This document shows, piece after piece, positions 17,430-26,650 of a stretch of DNA of 64,000 nucleotides. The notes beneath the pieces are model-generated. The model was given only the letters and a program-made list of their open reading frames with translations. It was not told the DNA's origin and did not search any database. A program made the position numbers and the translations under genes. This stretch comes from JAWPMV01 sp039819665 (GTDB lineage Bacteria > Bacteroidota > Bacteroidia > J057), in assembly GCA_039819665.1 (NCBI GenBank), contig JBCBRM010000016.1, positions 62,001-126,000 of the forward strand, given 5' to 3'. Position 1 is the first letter of the stretch. Every line of letters starts with the position of its first letter.

Positions 17430-19487
17430 TTGAAGCCCAAGATTCTTAATGGCATATTGATCACCATTTCGCTCCTCTTTTGGTTGCTGATCCTCATCTT
17501 CCAAATGGCGGAACATGTGGCTGCGCAATTTCCGGTAGCGCAAATGGTAGTTGGAATCGACGAACTCTGGTACAGATTCGCCCTGGTTGCCTTCTTTGCC
17601 GTAAATAGTCTGCTAATAAGCAGGATCTTCTCAAATATCCGAAAATTGCATGTCACCACCCTCTTGTGGCGACTATTTTTGATTGGCATGATAGGGGTTA
17701 CCTTTATCATGATCATCACCTTTGCCAATAAAGCTAGCGCAAAGTTGCTGACCTACCCTTATTTAAAAGCCATCTATTACACCATTGGGCTTTATGCAAT
17801 CCTTATATATTTCCTTTCAGCACTCTTTATATACAGGCGCTTTATCCTCTATCCTCGTACCCGCCGTAAACTCTATGCATGGCGTGTATTTATGGGATTG
17901 GTCCTCTTTTCTTTACTGCTGACTTTCTTTGCAAACACTCCAGGCATTGTGATTCTGGTGCTGGGATGTTATGCAGTCTATATCATAGTATCTCTCCTCA
18001 TTAGTGCCAATGTGAGATGGATCTCATACCTCAATTTCAACCAGAAACTGAGAGCACTGGGGTTATCCGTAATGATGCTGATTGTTGATATTACGTATAT
18101 CATAGCAGCTGTGCGTCTCCCTGCTCAAATGGGACTGCAACTGGATGTAACCCTGATCTTCTTGAATTTCATTGTTATTTTCAGCCTGATTTATACCACT
18201 TTCTCCATTTTGGTTCTCTTCTTTAACCTACCTACTTCTTCTGTCTTTGAAAGGCAGGGAGTAGAAATGGCTTCTTTCAGTAAAATCAATCAGGCTATTC
18301 AGAGCAACCTGGATTTCACCGAGATCATGAATACCCTTCTGGATGTAACCATGATGTCCAGCAATGCAAAAGCAGGTTGGGTTGAGAATATTACAGAGGA
18401 AACGCATAAATCGGAGATTACCATCTGCAAAAAAATTACCAAACAGGATATAGAGGAAATCTTCCAACATGGAAGTCTCACTGAAAAAATTGTCCAGGAC
18501 CAACGAGCACTTTATATCCGAAACCTAAAAAAATATAAAGGGCTGAGATCGAGTAGCAGTCGCTTCCGTTCTATGCTTGTCGTCCCTATCGTTTCCAGCA
18601 GCCAAACCTATGGGGCTCTTTATTTGGTAAATGAACTGGAAAATGGATTTGAAGAAGTAGGCTTAGAGTCTGCCAGAAAATATGCGGAGCAAGCAGGTAT
18701 TGCCCTGGAAAATGCCAGCTTGCTCAAAAACTCCATTGAAGTAGAAAGGTATCAGGAGCAATTGAAAATCGCGACTGAAGTGCAAAGCAAATTGCTACCC
18801 AGTCAGATGCCCTATTCAGAAAACATCGATTTTGCTGCGAAATATGATAACGCTTATGAAGTTGGAGGGGATTATTTTGATCTGGCCCAACCTTCAGAGG
18901 ATATTTTTAGGATCGCGATAGGAGATGTCTCAGGAAAAGGTACTACAGCAGCCTTTTACATGGCCGAGGTCAAAGGAATTTTTCATGCCCTTTCCCAACT
19001 AGAGTTGAGTGTTAAGGATTTTATTCTCGCAGCGAACAAAGCCGTTTCCGCCTGTTTGCAAAAAGGCTTCTTTGTAACCCTCACTTACCTGGAAGTCAAT
19101 CTAAAAAAGAGAAAAATAGAATTTATCCGTGCCGGACATTGCCCGGCGTTTTTCTACAATAAAGAAGAAGACAGAATTTGTCGATTTAAGGAAGGCACTC
19201 TGGGTTTAGGGATCAATCGAACCGACAAATTCGCCAACTTTATTAACAAGACTGAAAATCTGGCTTATAAGCCGGGTGATGTACTGGCTTTATATACAGA
19301 TGGAATCATAGAAGCCAGAAATATGGATAAGGAAGAATATGGCTATGATCGATTCGAAGAAATTTTACTCCAAAACAAAGATAAATCGGCAGAAGAAATC
19401 GCCGAATCCATCGTTAGTAGTGTAAAATCTTTCGTCCATGGAGAGCTTCAGGATGACTACACAGTGCTTATCCTGAAATTTAAATAG
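17430..19487 (+). CDS. Membrane PP2C (SpoIIE-type) phosphatase with GAF-like domain
   Basis: This 685-aa protein starts with TTG at 17430; no ATG gives the full first TM helix. About seven hydrophobic segments fill residues 8-275. A GAF-like sensor domain follows at about 285-440 (ASFSKINQAIQ... MLVVPIVS), then a short coiled linker (EVERYQEQLKIATEVQSKLLPSQMP). A PP2C/SpoIIE catalytic domain ends the protein, with GGDYFDL, GDVSGKG, RAGHCPA and DGIIEA motifs carrying the metal-binding Asp residues. It resembles RsbU-type phosphatases. With the next two genes it forms a partner-switching set and would dephosphorylate the STAS protein in response to a membrane or cytosolic cue. Confidence 0.88.
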   Translation: MKPKILNGILITISLLFWLLILIFQMAEHVAAQFPVAQMVVGIDELWYRFALVAFFAVNSLLISRIFSNIRKLHVTTLLWRLFLIGMIGVTFIMIITFANKASAKLLTYPYLKAIYYTIGLYAILIYFLSALFIYRRFILYPRTRRKLYAWRVFMGLVLFSLLLTFFANTPGIVILVLGCYAVYIIVSLLISANVRWISYLNFNQKLRALGLSVMMLIVDITYIIAAVRLPAQMGLQLDVTLIFLNFIVIFSLIYTTFSILVLFFNLPTSSVFERQGVEMASFSKINQAIQSNLDFTEIMNTLLDVTMMSSNAKAGWVENITEETHKSEITICKKITKQDIEEIFQHGSLTEKIVQDQRALYIRNLKKYKGLRSSSSRFRSMLVVPIVSSSQTYGALYLVNELENGFEEVGLESARKYAEQAGIALENASLLKNSIEVERYQEQLKIATEVQSKLLPSQMPYSENIDFAAKYDNAYEVGGDYFDLAQPSEDIFRIAIGDVSGKGTTAAFYMAEVKGIFHALSQLELSVKDFILAANKAVSACLQKGFFVTLTYLEVNLKKRKIEFIRAGHCPAFFYNKEEDRICRFKEGTLGLGINRTDKFANFINKTENLAYKPGDVLALYTDGIIEARNMDKEEYGYDRFEEILLQNKDKSAEEIAESIVSSVKSFVHGELQDDYTVLILKFK

Positions 19488-19523
19488 AACAAAAATTCAA
19501 AACATTTCGTAATAATTGCATAG

Positions 19524-19865
19524 ATGGAGATAAAAACGGTAAAGCACCCTCAGTACACGACGGTGATCCCGGTAGGAGATATAGATGCGAACTCTTCAGT
19601 CGATCTGGATCAGGCAGTTGGAGAGTTACTAGAGGGAGGAGAAAGCAACATTCATATCAGCTGTAAGGAAGTCCCTTACATTTCCAGTGCTGGTTTAGGA
19701 GTTTTTATCTCGAAACTTGATGAAATTACCGCTCTAGAAGGTGATTTGGTTTTATCAGGTATGCGAGAAAACGTATTCGAGGCGTTTAATTTACTTGGTC
19801 TCCATCAGTTGGTCCGTATTTTTGAAAATGAAGTAGACGTAGAAAAATACTTTAGCCAAGAATGA
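19524..19865 (+). CDS. STAS-domain anti-sigma-factor antagonist
   Basis: This 113-aa single STAS domain contains the phospho-acceptor region PYISSAGLGVF, with Ser in the place phosphorylated in SpoIIAA/RsbV proteins. Its stop overlaps the next ATG by 4 bp. In such modules the kinase phosphorylates this Ser and the PP2C phosphatase removes the phosphate, so the unphosphorylated form can capture the kinase partner. Order and overlap place it between phosphatase and kinase, the classic arrangement. Confidence 0.9.
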   Translation: MEIKTVKHPQYTTVIPVGDIDANSSVDLDQAVGELLEGGESNIHISCKEVPYISSAGLGVFISKLDEITALEGDLVLSGMRENVFEAFNLLGLHQLVRIFENEVDVEKYFSQE

Positions 19866-20275
19866 AATCGTATTTAAGGGTTCGTTGTAACAAGAAATTT
19901 CTTGCCACGATTCGCGACTTTGTGAAGGAGAAGCTCGCGGATATGAATATCAATGGCAGAGTTTCCCACCAGATTGTTCTGGCGGTGGACGAGGCTTGCG
20001 CAAATTGTATGATCCATCAACATCAATGCGACAATCTCTCGACCCTTGAAATCAGTATTTATAAAGAAGGCGATACCCTTTACACAGAAATAAAAGATCC
20101 CGGCAAAGCTTTCCCCATGCATACCTATCAACCCGAACAGCTGCAGGAGATCATCAAAAAAAGGGCAAAGGGAGGGCTCGGTATCAGCCTGATACACAAA
20201 ATTATGGATGAAATTCAAGTCAAACAGGAATCGAATTACTCCCTCTACCGACTCGGGAAAAAACTAGAAGCATGA
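19862..20275 (+). CDS. RsbW/SpoIIAB-like HATPase serine kinase (anti-sigma type)
   Basis: This 137-aa GHKL ATPase-fold protein has an N-box-like helix (VDEACANCMIHQH), a G1-like segment (IKDPGKAF) and a glycine-rich G2 segment (GGLGISLI), the ATP-binding elements of RsbW/SpoIIAB kinases. It should phosphorylate the STAS protein encoded just upstream (4-bp overlap). No sigma factor lies next to it, so it may control a remote sigma factor or a different effector. Many Bacteroidota partner-switch sets lack a known output. Confidence 0.85.
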   Translation: MKSYLRVRCNKKFLATIRDFVKEKLADMNINGRVSHQIVLAVDEACANCMIHQHQCDNLSTLEISIYKEGDTLYTEIKDPGKAFPMHTYQPEQLQEIIKKRAKGGLGISLIHKIMDEIQVKQESNYSLYRLGKKLEA

Positions 20276-20357
20276 ATCCCCTCCTCCCAGCCAGATAACA
20301 AAATCCTTCCTTAACATACATCTCTCTCTTTTTCCCCTCCTATTCTTTCTTTCCCCA

Positions 20358-20388
20358 TTTCTTTATTAGGCTCAGATTGCTAAATTTG
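20358..20388 (+). promoter_or_regulatory. Predicted Bacteroidota-type promoter for the envelope-folding operon
   Basis: TAAATTTG at 20381-20388 is a full match to the TAnnTTTG -7 consensus. TTTC at 20358-20361, exactly 19 nt upstream, is one base off the TTTG -33 consensus. Transcription would begin near 20395, leaving a leader of about 20 nt before the ATG at 20417. This is the best promoter candidate in the window. Confidence 0.5.
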
Positions 20389-20416
20389 CACATTGCAAAA
20401 AATCATAGAATAAATT

Positions 20417-22429
20417 ATGGGAATTCGTCTTAGTCGCGTTTTTCTTTCCTTGTTAGTTATATCGCTCCTTTCTATCAGCTGTAAATCCAGCAAAAACGGA
20501 GTAGTATCAAGCAAAACCCAAACAGAAACTCCAAGTCCCGACCTTTTAAGTTTTGACAAAGGCACGGTAAGTCAGGAAGAATTTGAACGGGTTTATGCAA
20601 AAAATAATGGGGGCCGGGAAGCAGTTGCATCGCATACAAACGAACAATACAGAGAGTACCTCGATCTGTATGTAAAATTTAAACGTAAAGTTTTCGAAGC
20701 CGAAGATCTCGGTTTGGATGAAACACCTGCATTTAAACAGGAGTTTGAAACCTATCGCAAACAATTGGTCAAACCTTATCTTTCAGCCAAGGAAGTAGAG
20801 GATAGGCTGGTGAAAGAAGCTTATGACCGTTCCCAATACATCGTCAATGCAGCTCATCTGCTCATAGGAGCAAAAGAAAATGCAAGTCCGAGTGATACCC
20901 TTAGGGTTTACAATAAAATACAGGCCATTAGGGACTCCATTTTATCAGGGCAAAAGACCTTCGAAGAAATGGCTATTGCCTATTCCGAAGATCCATCTGC
21001 CAAACAAAACAAAGGAGATCTGGGCTACTTCACTGTATTCGAAATGGTATATCCTTTCGAAAATGCAGCCTTTAATACTGAGCCTGGAAGCGTTTCAACT
21101 CCTGTACGTACCCGTTTTGGATACCACCTGCTCAAGGTTAAGGATAAGAAAGAGAATATTGGTAAAAAGCAGGTAGCACATATTATCGTCCGAACCGGAG
21201 ATCGTTATTCTGCAAAAAATGAAAATGAAGCTCAGGAAAAAGTCAATGAAATTCATGAAAAGCTCAATAGTGGAGCTGATTTTACGACCCTGGCCAAGCA
21301 ATATTCAGATGATCCGGCTTCCTCTGCTAAAGGAGGAGATCTCGGAACCGGAAGATTATTGCCGGAAATGGAAGAGTGGAAGATCAAGCTTAGCGAAGGC
21401 CAGCATTCAAAGCCCTTTAAAACTCGCTTTGGTTGGCATATCCTCAAAGTTACTAATGTTGAAAAGGTAAAATCTTTTGAAGAGTCAGAAGCGACTTTAA
21501 AGCAAAGAATCTCTCGCGATAGCCGTTCTCAATTGGGAAGAGTGGCACTCATCAACCGCATAAAAAGAGAAAATAAGTACGAATTTGATCAAGTTGCTTT
21601 TGAAAACTTTAGCGCAAATCTCGATCAGAATTTCCCAAGAGGAAGTTGGCGCCCGGATTCTGCTCAGGAAGCTATGAGAGATCTGGTTATTATCAGGTTA
21701 AATGGAGGAGAACAGACCTACTCGGTGGGTGATTTAACTGACTACTATATCAAAGCGCGGCCTCGCAAACCGGGCATGACTCCTCAGGCGGCGGCCAAGG
21801 AAGTTTACAATAGTTTTGCCGAGGAAAAACTTATGGCCTATGAGGAAAGTCAACTTCCTAAGAAAAATCCAGAATTCAGACATCTCCTTCAGGAGTACAG
21901 AGACGGGATTCTTCTCTTTACCTTGATGGAACAAAAAGTTTGGAAAAAAGCCGTAGAAGATACTACCGGACTTAAGACTTATTATGAAGAGAACAAAGAG
22001 CTTTTTCATAAGGATAAAACCATAGATGTAAAAGAATATAGAACTACCGACCAGAATGCGATTAATCAGGTAAACGCCTATCTGGCTGAAGGTAAAGCAG
22101 ATGAGTACATCGACTCTTTGTTAAATCAGAGTTCAAAACTTACCTTACGTATTATAAATCAGACCTATGAGACCGGAGATGAGAACATCCCAACCTCTAT
22201 GTTTGACAAAGAACTAGGTCAAAAAAGCGACATAATCGGAGAAAATAACTTCTATCGTATCCTTGTGTTAGTTTCAAAAAACGAAGCGGGAGTTCCTCCG
22301 TTTAATAAGGTTAAGTCTGAAGCAATTACCCGTTATCAGGACCACCTTGAAAAGACCTGGTTAGACGAACTGGCAATAAAATACCCAGTAAAGATAGATG
22401 AAGAGGTATTCAGTAAATTATATAAGTAG
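20417..22429 (+). CDS. Parvulin-type peptidyl-prolyl isomerase lipoprotein
   Basis: This 670-aa protein has a lipoprotein signal with a lipobox ending in Cys22 (LSISC). Two parvulin (PpiC/rotamase) domains follow at about residues 140-235 and 245-350. Both carry the HLL/HII start (AAHLLIG, VAHIIVR), the F-MA--YS-DPS / FTTLAKQYSDDP motif and the TRFGYHLLKV / TRFGWHILKV ending. The C-terminal half, about 360-670, is an unrecognised helical region that may form a chaperone cradle with the N-terminal segment. It should sit on the periplasmic face of a membrane and assist folding of outer-membrane or secreted proteins. The next gene starts inside its 3' end. Confidence 0.88.
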   Translation: MGIRLSRVFLSLLVISLLSISCKSSKNGVVSSKTQTETPSPDLLSFDKGTVSQEEFERVYAKNNGGREAVASHTNEQYREYLDLYVKFKRKVFEAEDLGLDETPAFKQEFETYRKQLVKPYLSAKEVEDRLVKEAYDRSQYIVNAAHLLIGAKENASPSDTLRVYNKIQAIRDSILSGQKTFEEMAIAYSEDPSAKQNKGDLGYFTVFEMVYPFENAAFNTEPGSVSTPVRTRFGYHLLKVKDKKENIGKKQVAHIIVRTGDRYSAKNENEAQEKVNEIHEKLNSGADFTTLAKQYSDDPASSAKGGDLGTGRLLPEMEEWKIKLSEGQHSKPFKTRFGWHILKVTNVEKVKSFEESEATLKQRISRDSRSQLGRVALINRIKRENKYEFDQVAFENFSANLDQNFPRGSWRPDSAQEAMRDLVIIRLNGGEQTYSVGDLTDYYIKARPRKPGMTPQAAAKEVYNSFAEEKLMAYEESQLPKKNPEFRHLLQEYRDGILLFTLMEQKVWKKAVEDTTGLKTYYEENKELFHKDKTIDVKEYRTTDQNAINQVNAYLAEGKADEYIDSLLNQSSKLTLRIINQTYETGDENIPTSMFDKELGQKSDIIGENNFYRILVLVSKNEAGVPPFNKVKSEAITRYQDHLEKTWLDELAIKYPVKIDEEVFSKLYK

Positions 22430-23300
22430 CAGGGTTAGAAACAACCTTTTGTGCTTCCTTGCCGTCTTGTTTTCGGTGTATGGGACGGGATGTGATTCTG
22501 TTAGCCAACCCGGCAAGGATGTCTTGGCACGTTATGGAGGCAATCAATTGTTGAGGGAAGAAATAGATTTCTTCATGCCCGAAGATTTGCAAAATGCTGA
22601 TAGTGCCCGTTATGCTGAGCAATATATTGACAAGTGGATTCGGAGGCAGACAATTAAAGAGGAAGCAAAGAAAGAAATTGAGGATCTGGATAAGAAGTTA
22701 CAATTTGCCCTTGACAATTATGAGGCAGAATTGGTTGCCAGCGAATTTGCCAAGCATTTGATCGAGTCAAAAGCTCAACAGATTCGAGTAACCGAGGGCG
22801 ATATTCTCAACCATTACACCAAATATCCAGAGCGTTTTGTCAGCAATGGAAATTTTTACCAGTTCTTCTACGTGCGAACCATTTTGCCCAACCAATACAA
22901 GCTACAGAATCTGATGAGAAGTGATGAACCGGAGAAAATTGAAGAGCTTAGACAATGGGCAAAGGATAATGCCAATGAATGGCGCCTTGACAGTTCCTAT
23001 GTACAGGATTCTGAACTGGATCGCATTTCAAAAGGTTATTATTTCGGAAATATCAGAAAGGCCAATACAAAAACGCCTTATGTATATAGCAGCAAAGAAG
23101 GAAAACAAACCAATTTCCATTTCTTTCGCATGCTGCAAGTAATAGAGCCGGGGGATCAGCTTCCCCTAAGAATAGTTCGGGACAGGATCATCAGCAGCAT
23201 CAAAAACCAAACGATCAATACGATGATCCAACAAACCGAAGCCCGACTTATCGAGGCTGCCAGAAAATCGAATAAGATTAAAATCTTTGATGAGGAATAA
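22398..23300 (+). CDS. Putative lipoprotein chaperone lacking a parvulin domain
   Basis: This 300-aa protein begins inside the previous gene (32-bp overlap). Its signal (VRNNLLCFLAVLFSVYGTGC) has a lipobox Cys at about residue 32. A TTG at 22449 could be an alternative start but would shorten the n-region. The mature part resembles the N- and C-terminal helical parts of SurA/PpiC chaperones (LREEIDFFMP, YIDKWIRRQTIKEEA, TEGDILNHYTKYPERF). However, no rotamase domain with the GYH-LKV ending is present. Its place between two parvulin genes suggests it works with them as a binding-only chaperone. Confidence 0.7.
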   Translation: MKRYSVNYISSRVRNNLLCFLAVLFSVYGTGCDSVSQPGKDVLARYGGNQLLREEIDFFMPEDLQNADSARYAEQYIDKWIRRQTIKEEAKKEIEDLDKKLQFALDNYEAELVASEFAKHLIESKAQQIRVTEGDILNHYTKYPERFVSNGNFYQFFYVRTILPNQYKLQNLMRSDEPEKIEELRQWAKDNANEWRLDSSYVQDSELDRISKGYYFGNIRKANTKTPYVYSSKEGKQTNFHFFRMLQVIEPGDQLPLRIVRDRIISSIKNQTINTMIQQTEARLIEAARKSNKIKIFDEE

Positions 23301-23329
23301 GTGATATCCCCATCGCATAACAGACATTT

Positions 23330-24673
23330 ATGAAAAAATTCATGCATTATGTGCTTACTGCCCTGCTAGCAGTTTGTTTCTCCCAATCTCTTCAGGCACA
23401 AGAAGTCGTAGATCGTATCGTTGCGATCGTAGGGGAAGAGATCATACTTACCTCTGATGTAGACAATCAATACAATTACCTTATCATCAATGGTGAAAAG
23501 GACGACGGAAGTTTGCATTGCCGGGTAATGGAGTCTCTAATCGTAAACAAATTACTTCTCAACAAAGCTGAGCAGGACAGTATTGAAGTGACAGAAGATC
23601 AGGTTACGGGAGAAGTAAATAGAAGGGTTGAATTCTTCCTCAACCAAATGAAGGGTAATGTAACTGAATTTGAAAGAATATATGGAAAGTCTGTTTCACA
23701 GTTCAGAGAAGACATTAAAGAAGATATTAAAGATGAGTTGTTGGTTGAGCAGCAAAGGGGCATCCTTTTCCGCGAATCAACCATCACCCCAAAAGAAGTA
23801 AAAGAGTTTTATGAATCTATTCCTATAGATAGTTTAGGACTGCTTCCTGCAGAGGTTCAGATCAATCATATTGTAATCACTCCCCCTTTCTCCGAAGCCA
23901 GTGAAAAAAGAGCAGTAGACATGCTGGAAAAAGCTATCCAGGAACATAATGAAGGGGCTGATTTTGGGGCGCTGGCTACCAAATATACCATGGAACCCGG
24001 AGGGAAAGAACGCAAAGGTAGTTTAAGTTGGTTTGGACGCGGGCAAATGGTTCCCGAGTTTGAGGAAGTTGTCTATCAAATGCGTGTCGGGGACATCTCA
24101 GATCCTTTCAAAACTGAATTTGGATACCATGTAGTAAAATTGAATGATAAGCGAGGAGAAAGGGTAAATGCTAGCCACATCCTGAGAAGATTGTCCGTAA
24201 GTGCTGATGGAGATTCTATCGCAATGGATTCTTTGAGAAAAATTTTGGAACTCATCTCTCTGGATTCCATGACTTTCGAACAGGCAGCAATTCGTTATTC
24301 TTCTGACCGCTACTCCAAGCACTGCGGAGGATGTATTAGTAATCCCAAAACCCAGGAGCTTCGTATCCCGTTGGATGCCTTGGATGCAGATACTTATTTC
24401 AAGATTGATGCAATGAAAGAAGGCGACATCTCCGATCCGGTAGAATATATTCAGCCGGATGGCTCTCGTGTTTTCCGGGTCATACAACTTAAAAATAAGA
24501 TACCTCCACATAAGCCCAATTTGAAGGACGACTATCAAAAGATCATGAAGGCAGCTTTACAGGCCAAACAGGCAGAGAAGTTCGAGGAGTGGCTAGAATC
24601 GGCCAAGAAAAATATCTATATTGATATCAAACCTACCGAATGTCAAAACGCACTTAAAAATTGGGTTGAGTAA
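23330..24673 (+). CDS. surA: SurA-like periplasmic parvulin chaperone
   Basis: This 447-aa protein has a cleavable signal peptide (MKKFMHYVLTALLAVCFSQS, cut near LQAQ). The SurA N-terminal chaperone region (VVDRIVAIVGEEIILTSDVD) is followed by two parvulin domains at about 170-275 and 280-385. The first is complete (NHIVITP ... TKYTMEPGGKERKGSLSWFGRGQMVPEFE ... FGYHVVKL). The second is less regular and may be inactive as an isomerase. SurA escorts nascent outer-membrane proteins across the periplasm to the BAM machinery. Its TAA shares a base with the ATG of the MoxR gene. Confidence 0.9.
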   Translation: MKKFMHYVLTALLAVCFSQSLQAQEVVDRIVAIVGEEIILTSDVDNQYNYLIINGEKDDGSLHCRVMESLIVNKLLLNKAEQDSIEVTEDQVTGEVNRRVEFFLNQMKGNVTEFERIYGKSVSQFREDIKEDIKDELLVEQQRGILFRESTITPKEVKEFYESIPIDSLGLLPAEVQINHIVITPPFSEASEKRAVDMLEKAIQEHNEGADFGALATKYTMEPGGKERKGSLSWFGRGQMVPEFEEVVYQMRVGDISDPFKTEFGYHVVKLNDKRGERVNASHILRRLSVSADGDSIAMDSLRKILELISLDSMTFEQAAIRYSSDRYSKHCGGCISNPKTQELRIPLDALDADTYFKIDAMKEGDISDPVEYIQPDGSRVFRVIQLKNKIPPHKPNLKDDYQKIMKAALQAKQAEKFEEWLESAKKNIYIDIKPTECQNALKNWVE

Positions 24674-25653
24674 TGCAGAAATTTAATACGCCCGTAGAGG
24701 CTGCGGATGCGCTTGCAAAGAAATATCAGGAACTTAAAGAAGAAATAGGAAAGGTCATCATCGGACAAGAGGAGGTAGTTGAAAAGCTCCTCATTGCGTT
24801 GTTCTGTAAAGGACATACCCTACTTGTAGGAGTACCCGGTTTGGCAAAAACTCTCTTAATTAGCACCATTTCGGAAGCCCTGGATTTGAGCTTTAGCCGA
24901 ATTCAGTTTACTCCGGATTTGATGCCAAGTGATATCGTAGGTACGGAGATTCTTGAGATAGACGAAGACACAAATAAGAAATATTTCAAATTCATTAAGG
25001 GACCTATTTTCGGAAACATCATTTTGGCGGATGAGATCAACCGTACTCCTCCTAAAACTCAGGCTGCATTGCTTGAGGCCATGCAGGAAAAGCGGGTTAC
25101 CATAGCCGGTGATGTACATAAGCTAGAACCCCCATTCTTTGTGCTCGCTACTCAAAACCCTATTGAACAGGAAGGCACCTATCCATTGCCTGAGGCCCAG
25201 TTGGACCGTTTCATGTTCAATATTAAGGTAGATTATCCAAGCATAGAAGAGGAAATCGAGATTGTTCGCCGTACTACTACAAATGAGAACCCACAGGTAA
25301 ACACCGTACTTACCCGGGAAGAAATCATTGAATTCCAGAAACTGGTTCGGGAAGTTCCTGTTCCTGACAACGTACTTAGTTACGCAGTAAATCTGGTCAA
25401 TAAAACCCGGATCAACACCCAGCATGCGACGGACGAGATTCGTGATCTGATCACCTGGGGAGCCGGACCTAGAGCATCTCAATATCTCATTTTGGCTGCC
25501 AAAGCACTTTCCCTCTTGAAAGGAAAATACTCTCCAGATATCGAGGAGGTAAACGAAGTGGCTGACTCTGTATTGAGACACCGTATCGTGCCGAGTTTTA
25601 CCGCAGAAGCAGAAGGTATCAGCCCCGAAGACATCATTCGAAAATTGATGTAA
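24673..25653 (+). CDS. MoxR-family AAA+ ATPase
   Basis: This 326-aa protein has the MoxR hallmarks. Walker A is GVPGLAKT at residues 53-60, Walker B is ILADEINR near 118-125, the sensor region reads ATQNPIEQEGTYPLPEAQLDRF, and a C-terminal lid ends in HRI-PSF. MoxR proteins are chaperone-like ATPases that usually work with VWA- or DUF58-domain partners. No such partner follows here: the gene ends its operon at a terminator. Its overlap with surA (TAATG) suggests coupling to envelope-protein maturation, which is an inference. Confidence 0.9.
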   Translation: MQKFNTPVEAADALAKKYQELKEEIGKVIIGQEEVVEKLLIALFCKGHTLLVGVPGLAKTLLISTISEALDLSFSRIQFTPDLMPSDIVGTEILEIDEDTNKKYFKFIKGPIFGNIILADEINRTPPKTQAALLEAMQEKRVTIAGDVHKLEPPFFVLATQNPIEQEGTYPLPEAQLDRFMFNIKVDYPSIEEEIEIVRRTTTNENPQVNTVLTREEIIEFQKLVREVPVPDNVLSYAVNLVNKTRINTQHATDEIRDLITWGAGPRASQYLILAAKALSLLKGKYSPDIEEVNEVADSVLRHRIVPSFTAEAEGISPEDIIRKLM

Positions 25654-25676
25654 AAAGGAATTCTATGAAATAGAGA

Positions 25677-25713
25677 AGTCGGACAGGATGCTAAATCTTG
25701 TCCGACTTTTTTA
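25677..25713 (+). terminator. Rho-independent terminator after the MoxR gene
   Basis: AGTCGGACA (25677-25685) and TGTCCGACT (25699-25707) form a perfect 9-bp stem followed directly by a run of T. It closes the parvulin-SurA-MoxR operon. Confidence 0.85.
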
Positions 25714-25727
25714 TTTTTATATAGAAA

Positions 25728-25790
25728 AGCAGTCAAATGAGTCTACGTAGCTTTTCCCTAACAACGTAAAAATGACTCATTTGAACTGCT
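25728..25790. repeat. Long inverted repeat downstream of the MoxR terminator
   Basis: AGCAGTCAAATGAGTC (25728-25743) and GACTCATTTGAACTGCT (25774-25790) are inverse copies apart from one inserted base. The central TACGTAGC / AACGTA stretch can extend the fold. No poly-T follows. It lies in the gap between convergent genes. Confidence 0.65.
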
Positions 25791-25891
25791 CTGAAATAAG
25801 GGCGTTTTCTCCTTGACTAATACTTCAATAAAAGTATCAGCAAATTTCTATTTATCCTCTACCTGTTTTCCGGTATTTTTTCTAAAAAAAT

Positions 25892-26491
25892 CTATGAATT
25901 TTTCTTGATATCCTTCTGGATAGCCTTGTAAATCAGCTTACTGGCTTGTCGTTCGTTTGTTGCTCCTCCTATGTGTACAGAAAAAACATTACCTTCTTTA
26001 TCTAGCACAAAAGTAGTTGGATAGCCAGTTATTCTAAAGGCATCAGCAACTGATCGGGTTTCGGGAAGTATTGTAAATCCTACTTCTCTTTTTGCAACAA
26101 ATTTATCCAGGGCAGCTTTTTCATCTGTAGCCAAAGCCAGTAAAACGACATCTTCACGCGCCCCAAATTCATCTGCCAATTGTTTCAATCCCGGTAATTC
26201 GGCAATACAGGGAGGACAGGCAATAAACCAAAAATTCAGGACTACAATCTTACCTCTGAGTTCGTGGAGTTCGATTGTATCACCAGGGAGTGTTTTTGCG
26301 GTAAAATTTGGGGCCTCGCAACCGACCAGTTCTTGTTGAGCATCATGGAGCTTTTGGAAATATTCCTGCATTTCCTCTTTCCCCATTTTCCGGGGATCAA
26401 AATCATGAACAATGGGCGCAAAACAATCATTTTGGGAGAAAATACAGGATATTGTCAACAAAAAAGCAAAAAAGAGCAGGGTAATTCGCAT
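25892..26491 (-). CDS. TlpA-like thiol-disulfide oxidoreductase
   Basis: From the ATG at 26491 (MRITLLFFAFLLTISCIFSQ) this is a 199-aa secreted protein. A longer frame from 26620 would add 43 residues before the signal, so I reject it. The thioredoxin fold carries the active site WFIACPPC (Cys92, Cys95) and a cis-Pro loop (GYPTTFVLD). The signal contains a Cys, but it is not followed by typical lipobox context, so a soluble or loosely attached periplasmic form is likely. TlpA-type proteins keep cysteines reduced, for example in cytochrome c maturation. No such genes are adjacent. Confidence 0.85.
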   Translation of the reverse strand: MRITLLFFAFLLTISCIFSQNDCFAPIVHDFDPRKMGKEEMQEYFQKLHDAQQELVGCEAPNFTAKTLPGDTIELHELRGKIVVLNFWFIACPPCIAELPGLKQLADEFGAREDVVLLALATDEKAALDKFVAKREVGFTILPETRSVADAFRITGYPTTFVLDKEGNVFSVHIGGATNERQASKLIYKAIQKDIKKNS

Positions 26492-26650
26492 GTAGCAATA
26501 ATTAGAGGTGAATAAGGTCGGCTTATCCGACACATTATCCTTAAAAATAGTACCTTTAATAGCATTTTTCCTCACAAAGAGAAAAATGTTCCTTGCCCCA
26601 CCCGAAACTAACGCATACATCGTCTCTGGCTATTTGGCCAGTGAGCTTTA

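Noticed and set aside
26492..26620. 5' extension of the TlpA-like gene
   Set aside because: Adds 43 residues before a clear signal peptide and occupies the divergent promoter region.
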